Origin: Rhodanobacteraceae bacterium
GTDB lineage: Bacteria; Pseudomonadota; Gammaproteobacteria; Xanthomonadales; Rhodanobacteraceae
Assembly (NCBI GenBank): GCA_004299555.1
Contig: SCQU01000029.1
Span: forward strand, 229,443 to 293,442
Length of the DNA stretch: 64,000 nt
Reading direction: 5' to 3'
The notes under the pieces are model-generated. The model saw nothing but the letters and a program-made list of their open reading frames with translations. It made no database searches and had not been told where the DNA came from. Numbering within the stretch: position 1 is the stretch's first letter; every line of letters starts with the position of its first letter. Both the position numbers and the translations under genes were made by a program. Shown here one piece after another: positions 20,004-27,547 of the stretch.

Positions 20004-20851
20004 GCTCGACCCCCGCACAGGCGGGGCACTGCTTTTGCTCGTCATCCCGGCGTAGGCCGGGATCCAGTCTTTGAATCATATTTGACTTCCATGTTCTTTT
20101 CCGCCCGCCAGTGGCGGGCGTGTGCCTTCTCTTTGCGTCGCCAAAGAGAGGGCACCAAGAGAAAGCACCAAGAGAAAGGCGACCCCGCGGACGCGCCTTC
20201 CGCACGTCCATGTGCTTCAGGTTCGCTCGCGGACTGCGGGGTTCGCCGACGGCACCTCCTTGTACCGACGGCGAACTGGCCCGTATCCTGCGGGCCATCC
20301 TCCGGACTTTCCCTTCGTCCGCGCGCCGCGGTCGAGGGGCCCCGTCCGCGCACTTCCTGCGCGCGTGGGCGAATGAAGCGATTGGTTGTGTCTCGCGTCG
20401 AGCGAGACCATGGATGACCGGACCCGAAGCGGAGCATTTAAGCGCCCTTGCATGATGCCGAGCAGCCCGGCGCCAAGCGGGCCGGCGCGAATGTTTGAGC
20501 ATAGGGATGTGCGACCAAATCGGCAGGGACTGCCGAGTTGAACGCCGCAGGCGGTCCCGAGCGTAAGCGAGGGGCGAGCCACAGGGACGTGGCGAGTCGT
20601 TCGCGCCGGCCCGCTTGGCGCGAGAAGCGCAGGGTAGTCCAGCCGACACGAGGTCGGCGAGACCGTCATGCGGGGCTCAGTGGCTTTGGCTACCTTTGCC
20701 GAAACAAAGGTAGCCCGCTCGGCACAGTCGAGCGGACCCGCTGTTGGTGCCGCAAAGAGAAGCCACAGGTCCGTCGTCGGTGGGTAGAAAAAGACGTGAG
20801 TGTCGAGCGCTCAAAAGCAAAAGCGGTTCCCCGCCTGAGCGGGGGTCGAGC
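20004..20851. repeat. About 850-bp non-coding repeat element with terminal inverted repeats and internal hairpins
   Basis: The ends are inverted copies of a 23-bp sequence, 20004-20026 and 20829-20851, differing at one base, and each end is itself a hairpin (CCCCCGC...GCGGGG). Inside are an 8-bp stem at 20102-20120, a 14-bp stem with one wobble at 20122-20155 (GTGCCTTCTCTTTG / CAAAGAGAGGGCAC) and a 10-bp perfect stem at 20689-20714 (GCTACCTTTG / CAAAGGTAGC). A CGTCATCCCGGC...GCCGGGATCC palindrome lies at 20040-20065. Several overlapping open frames of 100-150 codons exist in all frames with poor protein character. I recall similar blocks in Xanthomonadaceae intergenic regions but cannot confirm copies here. 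The rest of the gap (19966-20953) shows no gene. Confidence 0.75.
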
Positions 20852-20953
20852 AAAAGCAGAAACCGCATCGGTGCCCGGGTGACCCCGGCGCGCCCGTCAC
20901 GCGTCGCCACGACGTCGCGCCGTCAGCGCGGCGCGGCAATCAACCACGCATCG

Positions 20954-21796
20954 TCAGTGCGAGCTGGTCAGCGGAATGAGGCGCCACGCCCAGGTGTGGT
21001 GCTTTGGCCACGCCTTCGGGTTGCGCAGGTAGGGGTGGTTGGGGTAGTTGAGCTTCAGCACGTCTGCGGTCTGGTCGGCCAGCTTCTGCTGCCCGAGCAT
21101 GTGGTAGCTCTTGGCCATCACCGCCAGCGCATCGGCCACCTGCGGCGCGCGCTGGTAGTGCTCGACGATGTATTTGGCGCGATCGGCAGCCCCGATGTAT
21201 GCCTTGCGCTGCAGGTAGTAGCGGGCCACGTTCAACTCGGACTGCGCCAGCTGGTTGCGCAGGTAGATCATGCGGTAGCGTGCATCAGCCGCATACCGGG
21301 TATTGGGGAAGCGCATGACGAGGGTGTTGAAGTCGTCGAACGACTGCAGCGCGTAGCCCTGGTCAAAGCGCGCGGGGCTGATTTTCGCGAGCTTCTGCAC
21401 CGCGCCCTCGGTACGGTCGAAGTTGATCAGGCCGCGCAGGTAATACGCATAGGCAATGTGTTTCTGGGTCGGGAAGGTCTTGATGAAGTCGTTGATCGTC
21501 GAGTAGGCGTCCTCGTACTTGCCGTCCTTGTACTGCGCGTACGCCAGCTCGATCTGCGACTGCTCGTTGTACGCGCCGTATGGGAAGCGGGCGATCAGTT
21601 TCTGGTACACCGTTTCGGCGGTACCCCAGTTGCCTTCGTTCGATAATTTCTGCGCCCGCTGGTACAACTGCTCGACGGTCATGTTGTTGAGCGTCTGCCG
21701 CGGGCCGTGATGGAAAATCGAGCACGCGCCGAGAATCAGCAGCAGTGGCAGCAGCAGGGCAAGTTTCAACAACGGGGCGGAGCGTCGGGATGGCAT
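20954..21796 (-). CDS. bamD: Outer-membrane protein assembly factor BamD (lipoprotein)
   Basis: BamD is the essential lipoprotein of the BAM complex that helps BamA fold beta-barrel proteins. The 280-residue protein starts with a signal peptide and lipobox (LLLILGAC, lipidated Cys at about 26), followed by TPR-like helices from VEQLYQRAQKLSNEGNW onward and the conserved FPYGAYNEQSQIELAYAQYK and AYYLRGLINFDR segments. The in-frame codons upstream of 21796 are the reverse of rluD and not real. bamD is divergent from rluD, as in E. coli. Confidence 0.95.
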   Translation of the reverse strand: MPSRRSAPLLKLALLLPLLLILGACSIFHHGPRQTLNNMTVEQLYQRAQKLSNEGNWGTAETVYQKLIARFPYGAYNEQSQIELAYAQYKDGKYEDAYSTINDFIKTFPTQKHIAYAYYLRGLINFDRTEGAVQKLAKISPARFDQGYALQSFDDFNTLVMRFPNTRYAADARYRMIYLRNQLAQSELNVARYYLQRKAYIGAADRAKYIVEHYQRAPQVADALAVMAKSYHMLGQQKLADQTADVLKLNYPNHPYLRNPKAWPKHHTWAWRLIPLTSSH

Positions 21797-21868
21797 CGGC
21801 AGGGTCTTGGCTAGCGCAAACGGGCATAATAGCGGAATCAGCCGAAACCAACTGGCACGGAGCCCCGG
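21797..21868. promoter_or_regulatory. Divergent promoter region bamD / rluD
   Basis: The 72-bp gap must drive both genes. Overlapping -10-like hexamers face opposite ways at 21825-21831: CATAAT for rluD and TATTAT for bamD. The -35 elements are poor on both sides, so the exact starts are uncertain. Confidence 0.4.
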
Positions 21869-22828
21869 GTGACTGAACAGCCTTCCCACGCCGAGATTCC
21901 CGCCGAGTTCGCCGGGCAACGCTTCGACCAGATCCTGCCGCGATTGTTCCGGGGTTATTCGCGCGCCCATCTGGCCGGCGAGGTCAAGGCCGGGCGGATC
22001 CGGCTGGATCACCGCGAAACCTTGCCGCGCACCCTGATCCGGGGCGGCGAGGCGGTCGATTGGGAGCAGGTCGAAACCGCGGTACTGGGCGATCGGCCGG
22101 AGTCGATCGCGCTTGACGTCGTCTATGAGGATGCCGACCTTCTGGTCGTCAACAAGCCGCCCGGTCTGGTCGTCCACCCGGGCGCCGGCAACCACACTGG
22201 CACCCTGCTGAACGCGCTGCTCAACCATGACCCGAGGCTCGCGCAGATCCCGCGCGCCGGGATCGTGCATCGGCTGGACAAGGACACCTCGGGCCTGCTG
22301 GTGGTCGCGCGTTCGCTGCCGGCGCAGACCGCGCTGGTGGCGATGCTGGCCGCGCGCGACATCCACCGGCGCTACGCAGCGGTCGTCAATGGTGTCCCGG
22401 TTGCGGGTGGCACCGTCGATGCGCCGCTGGACCGGCATCCAACCGACCGCATCCGCCGCGCGGTGCGCGAAGGCGGGCGGCCGGCGGTCACCCACTACCG
22501 GGTGCGCGAAAAGTTTCGTGCACAGGCGCTGCTGCAATGCGTGCTCGAATCCGGGCGCACCCACCAGATCCGCGTTCACATGGCGCACGTCGGCTACCCG
22601 CTGGTGGGCGATCCGTTGTATGGCCGCGGCCTCAAGCTGCCGCGTGGCGCAACGGCGGAACTGGACGCTGCGCTGCGCGGGTTCCGGCGGCAGGCATTGC
22701 ATGCCGAGCACCTGGCGTTCACGCATCCGCTGAGCGGCGCGGTGCTGGCGTTCGACGCCGAGCCCCCGGCGGATTTCCGCGCCTTGCTTGCAGCGCTGCG
22801 CGTCGATGCGGCCGCGGCCGACGGCTAG
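21869..22828 (+). CDS. rluD: 23S rRNA pseudouridine synthase RluD
   Basis: RluD makes pseudouridines 1911, 1915 and 1917 in helix 69 of 23S rRNA. An N-terminal S4 RNA-binding domain (RFDQILPRLFRGYSRAHL) precedes the synthase domain with catalytic Asp137 in HRLDKDTSGLLVVAR and the ESGRTHQIRVHMAH motif. Length is 319 residues (326 in E. coli). The start is GTG at 21869. pgeF follows within a few bases, as in E. coli. Confidence 0.95.
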   Translation: MTEQPSHAEIPAEFAGQRFDQILPRLFRGYSRAHLAGEVKAGRIRLDHRETLPRTLIRGGEAVDWEQVETAVLGDRPESIALDVVYEDADLLVVNKPPGLVVHPGAGNHTGTLLNALLNHDPRLAQIPRAGIVHRLDKDTSGLLVVARSLPAQTALVAMLAARDIHRRYAAVVNGVPVAGGTVDAPLDRHPTDRIRRAVREGGRPAVTHYRVREKFRAQALLQCVLESGRTHQIRVHMAHVGYPLVGDPLYGRGLKLPRGATAELDAALRGFRRQALHAEHLAFTHPLSGAVLAFDAEPPADFRALLAALRVDAAAADG

Positions 22829-22831
22829 GCC

Positions 22832-23653
22832 GTGACCATGGTCTCGAGCGGATTGCCAAGACCCGGGGAACGATGTGGCGGCGCGTTGCTGCAGGCGGCC
22901 CTGCGCGCCGAGTTTGCAGGGTTCGTGCTGCGCCCCGATTGGCCCGCGCCGGCGAACGTGGGCGCGGTGGTGACGACGTGCGAGGGACCGTCGCCGGTCC
23001 GCAACTCAGCCTATGGATTCAACGTCGGCACGCGCTGTGGCGATGATCCCACCGCCGTCACGCGCAATCGCGCGTTCCTGCGGGATGCGCTGGCGCTGCC
23101 ATCCGAGCCGCGCTGGCTGCGCCAGGAACACGGCATCCGCGTTTGCCTGGAAGCGCAACCCGGAGAACCCGAAGCCGACGCCGCGGTCACCCGGGACGCG
23201 GGCGTGGTGCTTGCGATCCAGACCGCGGATTGCCTGCCGGTACTTTTTTGTGCGGATGACGGGTCGGAGGTTGCGGCCGCCCACGCCGGCTGGCGCGGGC
23301 TTGCTGCAGGTGTGCTGGAAGCGGCGCTGCAAGCCATACGAACGCCGCGCGCGCGCGTCATGGCGTGGCTGGGGCCGGCGATCGCCGCGAGGTCCTATGA
23401 AGTCGGCGGGGAAGTGCGCGACGCCTTCCTTGCGCATGATCCTGCCGCCGCATCGGCCTTTGCTGCCACCCGCGCGGGCCATTGGGCGTGCGATCTGTAC
23501 GCGCTGGCGCGGCAACGGCTGCACGCGGCTGGGGTCGCGCGTACCTTTGGCGGCGGCCTCGATACGTTCACCGATTTGCGCCTGCATTCCTACCGGCGGG
23601 ACGGTGCCACCAGCGGGCGGATGGGGTCGCTGATCTGGATTGCGCCGTACTGA
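22832..23653 (+). CDS. pgeF: Peptidoglycan editing factor PgeF (YfiH, multicopper-oxidase-like DUF152)
   Basis: This family removes misincorporated residues from peptidoglycan precursors, and some members act as purine nucleoside phosphorylases. The zinc-site residues are present: His in RQEHGIRV, then Cys and His in QTADCLPVLF...AAAHAGWRGLAAGV. The C-terminal region GGGLDTFTDLRLHSYRRDG is typical. Length is 273 residues. GTG 22832 is 3 nt after the rluD stop; ATG 22838 is an equal candidate. In E. coli clpB follows yfiH; here three other genes come between. Confidence 0.92.
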   Translation: MTMVSSGLPRPGERCGGALLQAALRAEFAGFVLRPDWPAPANVGAVVTTCEGPSPVRNSAYGFNVGTRCGDDPTAVTRNRAFLRDALALPSEPRWLRQEHGIRVCLEAQPGEPEADAAVTRDAGVVLAIQTADCLPVLFCADDGSEVAAAHAGWRGLAAGVLEAALQAIRTPRARVMAWLGPAIAARSYEVGGEVRDAFLAHDPAAASAFAATRAGHWACDLYALARQRLHAAGVARTFGGGLDTFTDLRLHSYRRDGATSGRMGSLIWIAPY

Positions 23654-23668
23654 GGCAACCCGGCGCGG

Positions 23669-26155
23669 TCAATCGCGCCGCAGCAACCGCAGCGGCGGGG
23701 TGCGCACGATCTTGCGGGTACCGGCCAGCCCCAGTGCGGCGACGGCCACCGCCGACGCCAGCGCGACCAGCGCCAGGGTCGCCCATGGTGGTGTGAAGGC
23801 GTGGATCCGAAACACCGAATGCGCAAGCCACATGCCGCCAAGTGCGGATGCAAGGAGCGCCGTGAGGCCCGCGATCGCGCCCAGCAGCCCGAATTCGCAC
23901 AGCGCGGCCAGGCGCAGTTGGCTGCGGCGGGCGCCGAGCGTGCGCAACAACGCGGCTTCGTGGCGGCGTTCGGCCGCGCTCATCGTCAGCGCGGCGGCCA
24001 GTACCAGCGCGCCGGCGATCAGGCTGAAGGCCAGCACCCAGCGGGCGGCGGCGCCTACCTGCGCCACGATCTGGCGGGCGCGGTCGAGCAACTGGTTCAC
24101 ATCGATCAGCGACAGGCTTGGAAAGTCGCGCGAGAACCCGGCGAGTGCCGCGGAGCGCGTGCGCGGAAGGTGGAAACTCGCGATCCAGGTGTGCGGCAGC
24201 GTGGCACCGTGCGCGGGGTCCAGGAGCACGAAGAAGTTGACGTTGAAGCGGCTCCAATCGACCTGGCGGATGCTGGTCAGGCGTGCGTCGATGCGCCGGT
24301 TGCCGACGAGGAAGCCCAGCGTGTCACCGAGGTGCAGGTCGAAGCGGCGGATCCACGCGATGTCGAGCGATACTTCGGGCGTCTTGGCATCCGGCTGGAA
24401 CCAGTGCCCGTCAACGATGCGGTTGGCGGCGGGCAACGCCGTGGCCCAGGAGAGCCGCACCTGTTGCGCTGCCTCTTCGCGCAGGTCATGGCCGCGGAAG
24501 GGGGCATTCTCGACATCGACGCCGTTGATGGCAACGAGCTTGCCGACCGCGACCGGCATGGCGTTGAAGCCCGTGGCACCGACCGCATGCAGGGCGCGCT
24601 GGATGTCCGCGCGCTGCGCGGTTTCGATGTTGATCACGAACCAGTTGGGCGTGTCGGGCGGCAGTTCCTGGCGCCAGCTCTGCAACAGGTTGGGCGCAAT
24701 CACCGCGAGCAGCAGCAGTGCGGTCAGGCCAAGCGCAATCGCGCAGGTCTGGATGAGCGAAATCCCGCGCCGCCGTGCCAGCGCACTGACACCCAGCCGC
24801 AGCGCCGGGCCCAGACGCGCCGCGTAGCGCCGGATCAGCGCGAGTCCAACGAGCGTCAGCAGGACGGTGAACGCCGCGGCGCCGGACAGGCTGGCGGCAA
24901 GCACGCCGGCGAGCTTCCAGCTGCCGGTCTCGAGCGCGAGCAGGCCGAGCGCGACCAACACCGGCACCGCGTACAGCGCGTCATACCGGCGCGACGCCTG
25001 GATGGCGGTGCGCCGGAACACGGCCATGGGCGGCACGGACTGCAGGCGCGCCAGCGGCGGCAGCGCGAATCCGCCCAGTACCGCGATGCCGATGCCGGCT
25101 GCGGCGAATGCGGGGCCGAGCGGCAATGGCGCCGCACGCGCCGCGGGCGGCAGCAGTCCATGCGCGTAGGTGAACGCGAGCGCGGCGAGCGCGAGCGCAA
25201 TGCCAACGCCGGCCAGTGCGGCGAGTACCGCCGGCACGGCCAGCGTGAATGCAAGGCTGCCAAACGCGAAGCGCGAGGATGCGCCAAGCGCGCGCAGCAG
25301 CGCGACTTCGCCGGTCTTGCGGCGCGCGTAGCGCTGCGCCGACAGCGCCACCGCGATGCCCGCCAGCAACGCCGCAAGCAATCCAGAGAGTTTCAGGAAG
25401 GTGCCGGCGCGCGCGAACGCGACGGCCAGGCGTTGCTGGACTTCTTCGGGTGTCACGAGGTGGGCATCGCCGGGCAGGTGCGCCTTGGCCCATGCGCGGT
25501 ACGCCGCAACCGCGGCGGGCGACCCCGCAACCAGCAACTGATGCTTGGCGCGGCTGCCGGTACCGAGCAGCCCGGCCCGTTGCGCGTCGGCAAGGGACAA
25601 CACCGCACGTGGCGCCAGCGCGATGAGGTCGCCGGCGCCGGGTTGCTGCTGGATGACCCCGGTGATCCGGAGCGTCATGCCACCAACCTGCAGCGATTGG
25701 CCGGCCTGCAGCCCAAGCGCGACCAAGGCGCGATGGTCGACATACACCTCGCCCACGGCGGGGGCGTGGACATTTGCGTTGCGGCCGGACGGGTTCGCGA
25801 CGACGAGCTTGCCCCGCAACGGCCACGCCGCGTCGCCCGCGGTCACGCTGAGGAGCTGGCTGCGGCCGCCGGCGAAGGCGACGCTGGGAAAGCCCGCGAA
25901 CCGGCTGGTGCGCAAACCGAGTGCGTGCGCGTGCTGCGCGAAGGCGGGTGGCAGCGGGCTTGCGGCGTCAACAGCAAGGTCACCGCCGATCAGGCTGGCC
26001 GAGTTCATCACGATGGCGCGCTGCATGCGCGCGGCCAGCGTCGCGACCGCGCCCAGCACCACGACCGCCAGCAGCAGTGCCGCGGCGAGCGTGCGCAACT
26101 CCGGCAGCCGCCATTCGCGGCGCAGGCTGCGCAGGGCGAGGCGGGCACTGATCAT
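23669..26155 (-). CDS. FtsX-family ABC transporter permease (YbbP-like)
   Basis: The 828-residue inner-membrane protein has an N-terminal membrane helix (AAALLLAVVVLGAVATLAAR), a large periplasmic domain, and two FtsX-type four-helix blocks around residues 260-380 and 700-820, including the signature RRKTGEVALLRALGASSR and ERRHEAALLRTLGARRSQ. It overlaps the upstream ATPase gene by 4 nt and forms a transporter of the YbbAP type, next to tesA as in E. coli. The substrate of YbbAP is not settled; hydrophobic compounds or a mechanotransmission role have been suggested. Confidence 0.92.
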   Translation of the reverse strand: MISARLALRSLRREWRLPELRTLAAALLLAVVVLGAVATLAARMQRAIVMNSASLIGGDLAVDAASPLPPAFAQHAHALGLRTSRFAGFPSVAFAGGRSQLLSVTAGDAAWPLRGKLVVANPSGRNANVHAPAVGEVYVDHRALVALGLQAGQSLQVGGMTLRITGVIQQQPGAGDLIALAPRAVLSLADAQRAGLLGTGSRAKHQLLVAGSPAAVAAYRAWAKAHLPGDAHLVTPEEVQQRLAVAFARAGTFLKLSGLLAALLAGIAVALSAQRYARRKTGEVALLRALGASSRFAFGSLAFTLAVPAVLAALAGVGIALALAALAFTYAHGLLPPAARAAPLPLGPAFAAAGIGIAVLGGFALPPLARLQSVPPMAVFRRTAIQASRRYDALYAVPVLVALGLLALETGSWKLAGVLAASLSGAAAFTVLLTLVGLALIRRYAARLGPALRLGVSALARRRGISLIQTCAIALGLTALLLLAVIAPNLLQSWRQELPPDTPNWFVINIETAQRADIQRALHAVGATGFNAMPVAVGKLVAINGVDVENAPFRGHDLREEAAQQVRLSWATALPAANRIVDGHWFQPDAKTPEVSLDIAWIRRFDLHLGDTLGFLVGNRRIDARLTSIRQVDWSRFNVNFFVLLDPAHGATLPHTWIASFHLPRTRSAALAGFSRDFPSLSLIDVNQLLDRARQIVAQVGAAARWVLAFSLIAGALVLAAALTMSAAERRHEAALLRTLGARRSQLRLAALCEFGLLGAIAGLTALLASALGGMWLAHSVFRIHAFTPPWATLALVALASAVAVAALGLAGTRKIVRTPPLRLLRRD

Positions 26156-26826
26156 GCCGTGTGCGCCACCGCGCGTCCGTCGACCAGGTCGAATATGCGC
26201 CCACAGCGCCGCGCCAGCACCGGATCGTGGGTAACCAGTACCAGCGTCGTCGCGTGCTCGCGGTTGAGCCGGAACAGCAGGTCGGCGATCGCATCGCGGG
26301 TGTGGTGGTCGAGGTTGCCGGTCGGCTCGTCCGCGAACAGGATGCGCGGCTGGTGGACGAACGCGCGTGCGATCGCGACGCGCTGTTGCTCTCCGCCGGA
26401 CATCTGGTAGGGGAAATGCGCGCCGCGTGCGGCGAGGCCAACGCTGGCCAGGGCTGCGCGGGCACGCGCCAGCGGGGCCGCCGCGCCGTCAAGTTCAAGC
26501 GGCAGCAGCACGTTTTCCTCGGCGGTCAGCGCCGGCAGCAGGTGGAAGGACTGGAACACGAAGCCAACCAGCCGCAGGCGCAAACGCGCGCGGGCTTCCT
26601 CGTCCAGCGCGTCCAGCGCGTGGCCGTCCAGGCGTACGCTGCCGCTGCTCGGAAGGTCCAGACCGGCCAGCAGTGCGAGCAAAGTGGTCTTGCCGGAGCC
26701 CGATGCGCCGGTGATGGCGACGGTTTCCCCGGCATTCACTTCGAGGCTGACATCGTCAAGAATGTCCAGGCGGCCCGCCGGTCCTTCGACGTGCCTGGAA
26801 ACCCCTGTCGCGGAAATGAGTGCCAT
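26152..26826 (-). CDS. ABC transporter ATP-binding protein (YbbA-like)
   Basis: This 224-residue ATPase has Walker A (ITGASGSGKTTLLAL), Q-loop (VFQSFHLLP), signature (MSGGEQQRVAIARA), Walker B (ILFADEPTGNLD) and H-loop (VLVTHDP). It belongs to the LolD/MacB-like group that powers FtsX-type permeases and is coupled to the permease gene by a 4-nt overlap. The ATG at 26826 shares the palindrome CATG with the divergent tesA ATG. A start 24 nt further upstream (MDDSDRAN) is possible and would overlap tesA. Confidence 0.92.
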   Translation of the reverse strand: MALISATGVSRHVEGPAGRLDILDDVSLEVNAGETVAITGASGSGKTTLLALLAGLDLPSSGSVRLDGHALDALDEEARARLRLRLVGFVFQSFHLLPALTAEENVLLPLELDGAAAPLARARAALASVGLAARGAHFPYQMSGGEQQRVAIARAFVHQPRILFADEPTGNLDHHTRDAIADLLFRLNREHATTLVLVTHDPVLARRCGRIFDLVDGRAVAHTA

Positions 26827-27484
26827 GTTTGCCCGGTCGCTGTCATCCATCGTGCTGTGCCTTGTGTTGCTGCCCTCGTTGCGTCCGGCTGTTGCCGCAC
26901 CGCCGCGCACCATCCTGCTGCTGGGTGATTCGCTGTCTGCCGCCCACAATATCGAATTGGACGCGTCGTGGCCGGTGTTGCTGCATAAACGCCTGGCGGA
27001 AATGCGGCCGCCGTACCGTTTGGTCAACGCCAGCATCAGCGGCGCGACCACGGCGTCGGGGCGCGCGCGGCTGCCGGCGCTGCTCAAGCAGTACCGGCCG
27101 GTCATCGTCATGCTGGAACTCGGTGCCAACGATGGACTGCGTGGCCTGCCGCTTGCGGAAATCCGTACGAACCTTGCGGCGATGGTCGATGCCGCCGACG
27201 CCAGCGGCGCGCGCGTGTTGCTGCTCGGCATCGAACTGCCCGTGAACTACGGCCCGCAATACCGCGACGGCCTGCGCGCGATCTACGCCGGCCTTGCGCG
27301 CAATGACCACGCGGGCCTGCTGCCGTTCCTGCTCGCGGGCATCGCGCTCGATCCTTCGCTGATGCAGCCCGACGGTTTGCATCCGACCGCCGCCGCGCAA
27401 CCGCGCGTGCTGGCGAACGTGTGGGCGGTACTGGCAGCGATGCTGGAAACGGGGCCGCAAAAACCGGTTGAAGGGCGTCGGTAG
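26825..27484 (+). CDS. tesA: Periplasmic arylesterase / acyl-CoA thioesterase I
   Basis: TesA is a periplasmic SGNH hydrolase acting on acyl thioesters, aryl esters and lysophospholipids. The 219-residue protein has a signal peptide (cleavage near AVAA, residues 22-25), the nucleophile Ser36 in LLLGDSLSAAHNI, the block III ELGANDGLRGLP and the Asp-His pair in PDGLHPTAAAQPR. It is divergent from ybbA-ybbP with overlapping start codons; an in-frame ATG at 26816 is an alternative. Its 3' end overlaps a possible heat-shock promoter for clpB. Confidence 0.93.
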   Translation: MFARSLSSIVLCLVLLPSLRPAVAAPPRTILLLGDSLSAAHNIELDASWPVLLHKRLAEMRPPYRLVNASISGATTASGRARLPALLKQYRPVIVMLELGANDGLRGLPLAEIRTNLAAMVDAADASGARVLLLGIELPVNYGPQYRDGLRAIYAGLARNDHAGLLPFLLAGIALDPSLMQPDGLHPTAAAQPRVLANVWAVLAAMLETGPQKPVEGRR

Positions 27485-27495
27485 CGACCCTATCT
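27467..27495 (+). promoter_or_regulatory. Possible sigma-32 heat-shock promoter for clpB
   Basis: GTTGAA (27467-27472), 15 nt, then CCCTATCT (27488-27495) resembles the sigma-32 pattern CTTGAA ... CCCCATNT. It overlaps the last codons of tesA and would start transcription near 27503, about 45 nt before the clpB ATG. Confidence 0.45.
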
Positions 27496-27547
27496 CAGTG
27501 CCATGGGCGGCCGTGCCGCCACCTTTTTCGAGGATGCCCGCGTGAGA

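Noticed and set aside
20042..20669. Overlapping frames of 100-150 codons in the 20-kb repeat region
   Set aside because: They are open in several frames at once, low in complexity and cross perfect hairpins, so I treat the region as a non-coding repeat.
23801..26410. 869-codon open frame opposite the FtsX-type permease
   Set aside because: The composition (Arg, Gln, Gly) and lack of motifs mark it as a shadow of the real permease gene on the minus strand.
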